The notes under the pieces: generated by a model
The model's database searches: none
What the model saw: the letters and a program-made list of their open reading frames with translations, nothing else
Told to the model about the DNA's origin: nothing
In this document: in pieces, positions 58,608-64,000 of the stretch
Numbering within the stretch: the first letter of the stretch is position 1
How the letters are laid out: each line of letters opens with the position of its first letter
Made by a program: the position numbers and the translations under genes
NCBI RefSeq assembly: GCF_000296505.1
Contig: NZ_JH815208.1
Span: 113,157-177,156 of the forward strand
Reading direction: 5' to 3'
DNA from: Schaalia turicensis ACS-279-V-Col4
GTDB lineage: Bacteria; Actinomycetota; Actinomycetes; Actinomycetales; Actinomycetaceae
DNA: 64,000 nt

Positions 58608-58859
58608 TCATGATCGGAAAATAATCTTCACTCCGTCGCTGATTTGCTGAGCGTAGTCACTCAGTTCGGGATCGCTGATCTTTCCTCCGCGTTTCTTGAA
58701 TATGCGTTGCAGCGCGGGCTTGATCTGTTCTACAGGCTTACCGCGATACTGACGAGCCAGTGACTCGAAATCTCGGTTGTACCCTTTAGCCATTTCATCC
58801 ATAGCAGGCTGAACGAGCTTCTGAAGAGCTTTCTCGTCAAAATTGATCTTCACGCTCAA
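58608..58859 (-). CDS. Hypothetical phage protein (83 residues)
   Basis: This charged 83-residue protein (SVKINFDEKALQKLVQPAMDEMAKGYN ... ALQRIFKKRGGKISDPELSDYAQQISDG) looks helical and has no motif I can name. Its start overlaps the preceding gene by ATGA. It lies between the DNA polymerase and the replication genes. Confidence 0.65.
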   Translation of the reverse strand: MSVKINFDEKALQKLVQPAMDEMAKGYNRDFESLARQYRGKPVEQIKPALQRIFKKRGGKISDPELSDYAQQISDGVKIIFRS

Positions 58860-59059
58860 ACTCCCTGCCGGATAGTAGTGTCTGGATGCCGTTTAGCCGT
58901 GGCTTCCGTAACAAAACGGCCGGTAATGGATGAGCGGTGCACTGGACGGTTTCCGCCGTTACCCACCGTTTCTGCAGTCGTTGTACGTGGGCTTCGGCGA
59001 GCCGTCGAAGCTTTGACGAATCGCCCTGTAGACGCACTTCGGTGAACAGTTCGTGCCAT
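58856..59059 (-). CDS. Small basic protein with an internal repeat
   Basis: This 67-residue basic protein holds two copies of an ~20-residue motif: VHRSASTGRFVKASTARRSP and VHRSSITGRFVTEATAKRHP, each followed by TT. Such small proteins occur near actinophage replication genes; function unknown. The ATG at 59059 gives both full repeats; the longer frame upstream is not supported. It overlaps the next gene's start. Confidence 0.65.
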   Translation of the reverse strand: MARTVHRSASTGRFVKASTARRSPRTTTAETVGNGGNRPVHRSSITGRFVTEATAKRHPDTTIRQGV

Positions 59060-59279
59060 GAGACACCTTCTTTCTGGCTTTCGCCAAATGGTGAACACTA
59101 CGCACGAGAGCATGTAGAGTTGGAATCCTAGAGACCAAACTAGGTACCAGCCCCGAACGCCTCGCAACCCCGAGATTCGGGGCTTCGGTGTTCATGGGAT
59201 AGATTTTACCTGCCTAATTACACTGATGTGATTTCCGTGCGCTCTCGAAACGAACCCTGTGGATAACTTCCAAACCTGG
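59060..59279. other. Gap before the DNA polymerase end
   Basis: No gene is seen in these 220 bases. They lie after the polymerase stop and before the small basic protein. Confidence 0.35.
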
Positions 59280-61247
59280 TCAGTCTTTCTGGTAGTAGTC
59301 ACATTCGTAGCCATCCGCGTTGAGCGGTAGCCCGTCTGCCCAGGCAGGGAGCGTCGCCATGAGAGCACAGGCGTCAGCGACGGTGAAGACCGAGTCTTGG
59401 GGTTCGTCGATGACGATTTCGTCGTGGACGTGCATGACAATCCTGTGCCCAGCCTCGGCGACGAGCTGCATGGCGTGGACGAGGAGGTCACGGGCGACTG
59501 CTTGGACGATGTTCTCCACGAGTTTCCCGCCGTAGGTTTCCAGTCGACCCCACTTCCTGCCCGTGGTGACGCCGCTGTAGGTGATGGAGGTGCCGCCCCA
59601 CCGGTTCTCACCAAGCCTCGGCTGCACATACGCCAGCCGTCTGCCCGAGGGCAGGGTGATGAACAAGATGCCCGACTCGACCGAGAAACACAGGTTGCGC
59701 AGCCGGAGGGTACTGCGGGTAGTGATCGCGTCGAGGGCGGCCTGCTCGACGTCTGCCCAGAGTTGCACGATGTTGGGGTTGGCTGCCCGCCAGGCGTCGA
59801 CGGTCGGTTTGAGTTCGTGCTCGGCCAATCCCATCCGCAGCGCACCCATCGCCTTGAGCGCTCCGACGGAGCCGTTGTAACCGCAGGCCAGCGTGGCGAT
59901 CTTCCCCTTCTGGCGAAGCTCGGCGTTGACGCCATGTTTCTCGACGGGCACGCCGAACATGCGCGACGCGGTTTCGCAGTAGAGGTCTTTGCCGTCACGG
60001 AAGGCTCGGAGGGTGGATGTTTCTCGGGCCAGCCAAGCGATCACGCGGGCTTCGATCGCGGAGTAGTCGGCGACGATGAGCCGGCAACCCTCGCTAGGGA
60101 TGAACGCTGTCCGGATCAATTGGGAGAGCGTGTCTGGGACGGAGTCGTAGAGCAGTTCGAGCGCGTCGAGGTTGCCTTGTCGGGTGAGGGTGCGGGCAGC
60201 ATCGAGGTCGGGCAGGTAGTTTCGAGGCAGATTTTGGACTTGGACGAGGCGTCCGGCGAACCTGCCGGTGCGTCCCGCGCCGTAGAACTGGATGAGCCCA
60301 CGAGCCCGTCCATCGCTGCCTGCCACGTTGTGCATCGCCTGGTACTTCTTCACCGAGCTTTTCGCGAGGTCGCCACGCAGCTCCAACACTTCCCGCACCA
60401 CGCCGGTGGCAGTCTCTAGCGCAGCTGCGACTTCTGCCTTCGCCAAGGACGACATCTTGCAGCCGTTGGTGGTGAGCCAGTCCTTCAACTGGATCGGTGA
60501 GTTCGGGTTCTCCAGGCCGGTCAACTCCCGCGCCCTCACCAATGTCGCCGTGCTGTGTTGGCCGTCGAGAGCGACGGCAGCATCTGCAAGGGTGCGGTCA
60601 AGCAGGATTCCGGTGTCGTTGATGGTCTGGTCCAGGGCATAGGCGTCCCACTCGGCCTCGGGCATCGGAAATGGCGAGAGCCGGTCGTGGATTGCGAGCT
60701 CAACCTCGACGTCGCGCCGGTTATAGTCGACAAACTGCGCCCAGCCGGTTGGGTCAGATGCAGGTAGGTTCCTGGTGCCTCCACCGTTCAACACGCTCGG
60801 TGTTGCCGGCGTGCAGAACTGCTTGATCAGCTTCTTGCCCGCGCTGTCTTTCTTGACGTCGAGATCAAGAGCCGTACCGACCGCATCCAAGCTCATCGGC
60901 AGACCGAGGTAGGCCGCCCACACCATCGTGCAACGCCACTGCGCCGGATCAAGAAACTCCTCAGCGAGGAGGTCTGGGTGGTGGCGGCGCAGCCACGCCG
61001 AGAATGCGACCCGCTCGAAGGCGGCGTTATGCGCCCACTTGACCACGCCAGGATCGACGAGTGCGGCAAGCAGCTCGTCGGGCAGCTGCTGGCCGCTGGC
61101 GAGGTCGATGACGTGGACGTCGCCGCTGTCGATGCTGTAGCCGAACAGAAGCAGCTCGAACTCAGGATCAGTGGCATACGGGTACACGCCGGACTTGGTG
61201 AGGTTGACGGGGCTGTACGTTTCGAGGTCACAGGCCAATGAGCGCAT
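59280..61247 (-). CDS. Phage DNA polymerase, family A, with 3'-5' exonuclease
   Basis: This 655-residue polymerase carries a DEDD exonuclease at the N-terminus (LACDLETYSPVNL near 4, the later WAHNAAFERVAF and FVDYNRRDVEVE) and a family A polymerase domain. The polymerase motifs are the DYSAIEARVIAWLARE motif A near 390, the ELRQKGKIATLACGYNGSVGALK motif B near 435-460, and the MHVHDEIVIDEP motif C near 615. It should copy the element's DNA. The start at 61247 is the only sensible one. It is typical of actinophages and of the phage group that also has DUF2815 and DUF2800. Confidence 0.94.
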   Translation of the reverse strand: MRSLACDLETYSPVNLTKSGVYPYATDPEFELLLFGYSIDSGDVHVIDLASGQQLPDELLAALVDPGVVKWAHNAAFERVAFSAWLRRHHPDLLAEEFLDPAQWRCTMVWAAYLGLPMSLDAVGTALDLDVKKDSAGKKLIKQFCTPATPSVLNGGGTRNLPASDPTGWAQFVDYNRRDVEVELAIHDRLSPFPMPEAEWDAYALDQTINDTGILLDRTLADAAVALDGQHSTATLVRARELTGLENPNSPIQLKDWLTTNGCKMSSLAKAEVAAALETATGVVREVLELRGDLAKSSVKKYQAMHNVAGSDGRARGLIQFYGAGRTGRFAGRLVQVQNLPRNYLPDLDAARTLTRQGNLDALELLYDSVPDTLSQLIRTAFIPSEGCRLIVADYSAIEARVIAWLARETSTLRAFRDGKDLYCETASRMFGVPVEKHGVNAELRQKGKIATLACGYNGSVGALKAMGALRMGLAEHELKPTVDAWRAANPNIVQLWADVEQAALDAITTRSTLRLRNLCFSVESGILFITLPSGRRLAYVQPRLGENRWGGTSITYSGVTTGRKWGRLETYGGKLVENIVQAVARDLLVHAMQLVAEAGHRIVMHVHDEIVIDEPQDSVFTVADACALMATLPAWADGLPLNADGYECDYYQKD

Positions 61248-61319
61248 GGATCAGTCCTTTCATGGACAGATGTGGAGGGAACCACCGTGATCGGCAGTCC
61301 CCTCCACAAGGTGATGGTG

Positions 61320-61508
61320 TTACTCGGGTGCAGTTTCAGTGCGGGCGATATCGTTGGCCGTCACGCGTGCTCGTTCTTCTTCGAGAAGCTTGGCGAAGCG
61401 TCGTTCTTCACGCTTGTCGGAGATCCACGACAGCAGTAGCGTGACGCCAACGGGGATCAGGACATAGACCCACACAGCGAGGGTGATCGCCATGAAGCAG
61501 TCCTTCAT
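61320..61508 (-). CDS. Small membrane protein
   Basis: This 62-residue protein (MKDCFMAITLAVWVYVLIPVGVTLLLSWISDKREERRFAKLLEEERARV...) has one membrane helix and a charged cytoplasmic tail. ATG 61508 is preceded by AAGGAG. It lies between DNA polymerase and DUF2815 genes; function unknown. Confidence 0.7.
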   Translation of the reverse strand: MKDCFMAITLAVWVYVLIPVGVTLLLSWISDKREERRFAKLLEEERARVTANDIARTETAPE

Positions 61509-61521
61509 CACGGTGAGCTCC

Positions 61522-62073
61522 TTAGTTGAGGAAGTCGTCGCTGGCGGCGGGGGTGCCGAAGTCGGACTCAGCGGAGATGCGCCCTGCGCCGAGGGGTTCA
61601 CCGTCGCGGAGCTTCTGGATGTTGCCCAGCCCGCAGGCGATACCACGGTTCCCGTTCGTGTTGAACGCATAGAACGACAGGCTCACGCGGGCGTAGCAAC
61701 CCGAATAGACTTCGGAGCGGTCGAGGATCGGGGCGACGTTCTCGTCGACCACCTGCGGCGGGGTCAGCGAGTTCGCGTTGACGAAGTAGGCGTTGGCGTA
61801 GGCTTCGTCGTCGCGCTCGGTATCCCCGTCACGCAGCGGCAGTTTCAACGCGGCCTTGTTTGGCCGCTTGCCCCCGAACTTGGCCGTACCGGCATCGATC
61901 GCCGCATCGATGGCCTTCTCGATGGCGGTGATGGTGGCGGTGTCGGTCTTCGGGATGATCAGCGACACCGAGTACTTGGGCTTACCGCCCTGGATCGAGT
62001 TCGGCTCGAACACGTGGGCATAGGAGAGCCGGACTTCACCGGTGACGATACGAGTCGGATTCTGAGTAGACAT
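61522..62073 (-). CDS. DUF2815 family protein (phage ssDNA-binding-like)
   Basis: This 183-residue protein matches DUF2815 well (TGEVRLSYAHVFEPNSIQGGKPKYSVSLIIPK, then CYARVSLSFYAFNTNGNRGIACGLGNIQKLRDGEPL). Members are found beside phage DNA polymerase and DUF2800 genes and are predicted to be single-strand DNA-binding or recombination partners. Complete. Confidence 0.9.
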   Translation of the reverse strand: MSTQNPTRIVTGEVRLSYAHVFEPNSIQGGKPKYSVSLIIPKTDTATITAIEKAIDAAIDAGTAKFGGKRPNKAALKLPLRDGDTERDDEAYANAYFVNANSLTPPQVVDENVAPILDRSEVYSGCYARVSLSFYAFNTNGNRGIACGLGNIQKLRDGEPLGAGRISAESDFGTPAASDDFLN

Positions 62074-62090
62074 GATTGTCCTTCTTTCTG

Positions 62091-63227
62091 TTAGTTACTG
62101 GTTTTCGTGAATTCGGATTCAGCGCTGCGAATGTCGAGCGCGGGTCGTTTGTCGCTCTCGGGTACGAGCGTCGGCTTACCCACCGGCTTGACCACCAGGC
62201 CGCCGAGAACCTCGTTGAAGGTCTTCTTGCCCATCAGCTTTTCCATCGCCGTGAGCGTGATGAGGCGCTTGTCGTAGATGTCGTGGTACCCGGCCGCCTC
62301 AGCCGCCTCGGAGACGGCGGTTTCGTCGGTGTATTTGCGGACAGACCGGCCTGCGACGAGCTTGAACCCGTCCCACGTCTTGCCCTGGTTCACCGCGAGG
62401 GAGAGGGCGTAGGCCTCCACGTCCGCAGCCCACGTTTTGAGCTGTGGAATCCTCGCAAGGACATCCGCGATCTCCGCATCCGTCAGCTCGGCTGGTGGGG
62501 TGAACTCCCGCTTGGCGAGCGCCAGGTTGGCTTCGGCTCGTACCCGGCAGGTCGGCGCGATGCGGCAGAACTGACACCACGAGCCGGCCTGGTAGTCGCC
62601 TTCGCCGCGGGCAGCCAGGGCAGCGATCGGCTTGACCGTGTTCTCGCCCCATGTGATTAGGTCCTGGGTGCTGATCGTCCAGGTTTCGACGTTGGTGCGA
62701 CGAGGCTGGAAGATGCTTAGCGCGACTTCCTCGATGTTGTAGAGGGCGTCGAACGCGGCCAGGGCTCCGAGCCCGTAGAGCATGAGCTGTGGGTTCTCTA
62801 CCGGGGACACCTCAACGCCCATGCCGTACTTCAGGTCAATGACCTGCAAGGTGGGCTCGGCAACGATCACGCAGTCACCGGTCCCGAAGCCGCCCGGGGC
62901 GAGGTGGGAGTAGTCCAGGCGCTGCTCGACATACACCTGCGGGTCCGGGCAGTGCTCCCGAGCAGACTCGGGGTGCTGGGCCACGAAGGCGACGTAGTCG
63001 TCGGTGTGGCCCTCCATCTCCTCATCAATCCACTCTGAGGTAGGCCGCTTGGCGCGGCGCTTGAGGAACCGCTTGAGCTTGTACTCAGCCAGAGCGTGCG
63101 CGGCCGTACCCTGCAACGCTGCGTCCGACGGGGCGTCAGCCACGCCATCTGTGGCGAGTGCGGAGGGCGGGCAATGCACCCACCGGTGAGCACTCGAAGC
63201 ACTCAAAAGTGCGTGGCTTTCAGGCAT
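62091..63227 (-). CDS. DUF2800 family nuclease (RecB/Cas4-like)
   Basis: This 378-residue protein is of the DUF2800 group, phage PD-(D/E)xK nucleases related to RecB/Cas4. Visible are the N-terminal SASSAHRWVHCPPSA, the catalytic FGTGDCVIV ... LQVIDLKYGMG (D then DLK), and the C-terminal cluster CQFCRIAPTC that likely binds an Fe-S or zinc centre. It overlaps the next gene by 8 bases and is complete. Confidence 0.9.
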   Translation of the reverse strand: MPESHALLSASSAHRWVHCPPSALATDGVADAPSDAALQGTAAHALAEYKLKRFLKRRAKRPTSEWIDEEMEGHTDDYVAFVAQHPESAREHCPDPQVYVEQRLDYSHLAPGGFGTGDCVIVAEPTLQVIDLKYGMGVEVSPVENPQLMLYGLGALAAFDALYNIEEVALSIFQPRRTNVETWTISTQDLITWGENTVKPIAALAARGEGDYQAGSWCQFCRIAPTCRVRAEANLALAKREFTPPAELTDAEIADVLARIPQLKTWAADVEAYALSLAVNQGKTWDGFKLVAGRSVRKYTDETAVSEAAEAAGYHDIYDKRLITLTAMEKLMGKKTFNEVLGGLVVKPVGKPTLVPESDKRPALDIRSAESEFTKTSN

Positions 63228-63618
63228 GGGCGATCTCCTTAGCCCCAGCCATGATCTGGCCGAACTTGGCCGGGTCTACCTCTGAGAGGGCCTTCGCGCC
63301 AGCGTCCAGGATGAGCTGGCGCACCTTGGCGGTGTAGCCCTGCTGGGACAGCTCCGCCAGGAAAGCGCGCACCTCTTCAAGCGTGTACTCGCGCATCGAA
63401 GCCGCCTCAGCCTGCTGTGTCTCGATCTGTTCCTCAAGTTCGGCGTGGAAGGAGGGTTCCTCGAGGCGCGCGGCGGAAACAGGCCTGTGGCCAGCCAGCG
63501 CGTACTCGTCCTCAATCTGCTCCCAGCCGTCAGCTTCGAGCGCCTGCGCAATCTGGGAAAGGCCCTCCATGGTGTGGTTGATGCCCGCGACCAGGGCATT
63601 GCGGTGCTGCGGGTTCAT
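63220..63618 (-). CDS. Hypothetical phage protein (132 residues)
   Basis: This mainly helical protein (HRNALVAGINHTMEGLSQIAQALEADGWEQIEDEYALAGHRP ... LEEVRAFLAELSQQGYTAKVRQLILDAGAKALSEVDPAKFGQIM) has no family I know by name, but small proteins of this type regularly precede DUF2800. It overlaps both neighbours, so it is in the same operon. Confidence 0.75.
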   Translation of the reverse strand: MNPQHRNALVAGINHTMEGLSQIAQALEADGWEQIEDEYALAGHRPVSAARLEEPSFHAELEEQIETQQAEAASMREYTLEEVRAFLAELSQQGYTAKVRQLILDAGAKALSEVDPAKFGQIMAGAKEIAHA

Positions 63619-63893
63619 GCCGCAGCACCACCGTTGTCGTAGGTGAGCTTGCTGCCTGCCGGGTGACGCTCGATGGACGCGTTGAGAGCTGTCTCATCGA
63701 CCTCGGGCTTTGTTGAACGTCGAGTCAGGGTCACGTCATGAACCCACCGCCCTGGCACAATCAACATCAGCTCGTTGATCGGGCCAAACAGCCAGCGCAG
63801 GATGCGCTCCCTGATATTCACTCGTGCGAGGTTGACATCGGCGGCCGGGTCCGGCGCCTCGTCGATACCGACTCGAATATGACGACCACTCAT
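63615..63893 (-). CDS. Hypothetical phage protein (92 residues)
   Basis: This is a small protein (MSGRHIRVGIDEAPDPAADVNLARVNIRERILRWLFGPINELMLIVPGRW...) with one hydrophobic patch; no motif is recognised. It overlaps the next gene by ATGA and is part of the early replication operon. Confidence 0.7.
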   Translation of the reverse strand: MSGRHIRVGIDEAPDPAADVNLARVNIRERILRWLFGPINELMLIVPGRWVHDVTLTRRSTKPEVDETALNASIERHPAGSKLTYDNGGAAA

Positions 63894-63927
63894 GATTCAT
63901 GTCCTTTCAGTTGAGGTTGTTGGTCGC

Positions 63928-64000
63928 CTATACGTCTTCCCGTGGCTGTTGAACCGGACAGCCGTCGGGGAATTGGTCATGGATCTTCTTGATGGCGCGT
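63928..64000 (-). CDS. Unidentified phage gene, C-terminal end
   Basis: Only the last 23 codons (AIKKIHDQFPDGCPVQQPREDV) before the TAG at 63928 lie in the window. The gene continues to the right. Confidence 0.5.
   Translation of the reverse strand, partial: RAIKKIHDQFPDGCPVQQPREDV

Noticed and set aside
59397..60419. 340-codon plus-strand frame over the DNA polymerase
   Set aside because: Antisense of conserved polymerase motifs; shadow frame.
38330..64000. Integrative conjugative element
   Set aside because: No relaxase or type IV secretion genes; terminase, holin and endolysin genes point to a prophage.
1..64000. tRNA or rRNA genes
   Set aside because: I looked for tRNA-like cloverleaf ends and T-loop motifs near integrases and in gaps and found none I could support.

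Overview
The window comes from an actinobacterium. The chromosomal core genes (GTP-type PEP carboxykinase, PiT phosphate transporter with a PhoU-like partner, a Septum_form-type lipoprotein, GlpD), two DtxR/IdeR-like iron boxes, a class-E-like LALTG sorting signal and a G+C that shifts between moderate (core, 10-22 kb) and high (prophage) fit a member of the Actinomycetaceae or a close relative. I cannot fix the genus from sequence alone.

Layout. 1-3 kb is core: pckG (cut by the window edge), a PhoU-like/PiT phosphate uptake pair and a lipoprotein, closed by a strong terminator. 3.1-9 kb is a type III restriction-modification operon (small protein, HTH protein, Mod, Res, remains of a third gene). 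Its mod gene carries a G9 homopolymer, so it may be phase variable. 9-23.5 kb is a defence/mobile-element scrapyard: a phage tail fragment, a structured RNA ahead of an AbiF-like HEPN gene truncated by a 453-bp ISL3-derived MITE, two IS3 remnants, a second MITE, and a deleted prophage scar (terminase, portal, ClpP and recombinase pieces). Inside it sits the most unusual locus, 12.8-19.5 kb: a minimal FtsZ/tubulin-like GTPase, a WYL-domain regulator, an uncharacterised partner and a large double-AAA+ (CbbX/EccA-like) ATPase. A palindrome of the form CGGAA-N6-TTCCG lies ahead of each of the three transcription units.

23.5-30 kb is an iron-controlled import locus: two ABC exporter-fold half transporters (IrtAB-like) followed by a complete ECF transporter (S, T and fused A1A2 components) behind a DtxR-like box. 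A decayed CDF/GIY-YIG junction, an MFS/TetR efflux pair sharing a palindromic operator, glpD behind a second DtxR-like box, gene debris, and a thioester adhesin with two near-identical repeats fill 30-38 kb.

38.3-64 kb is one end of a prophage-like element transcribed almost entirely on the minus strand: two serine recombinases and a zinc-finger HTH protein, lysis genes, two DNA methyltransferases with their own SAM synthetase, small terminase, HNH nuclease, sigma-like regulator, SNF2 helicase, VRR-NUC, P4-type primase, family A DNA polymerase, DUF2815 and DUF2800. The whole packaging/capsid/tail module expected between the methyltransferases and holin is missing, so this is a defective prophage or a satellite-like element. 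About 4 kb of cargo (ClbS/DfsB-like protein, a membrane protein duplicated from the 21-kb region, a large DUF1906 protein) lies between the small terminase and HNH genes. Three intergenic copies of what looks like one structured RNA family lie in the element, two of them with compensatory stem changes.
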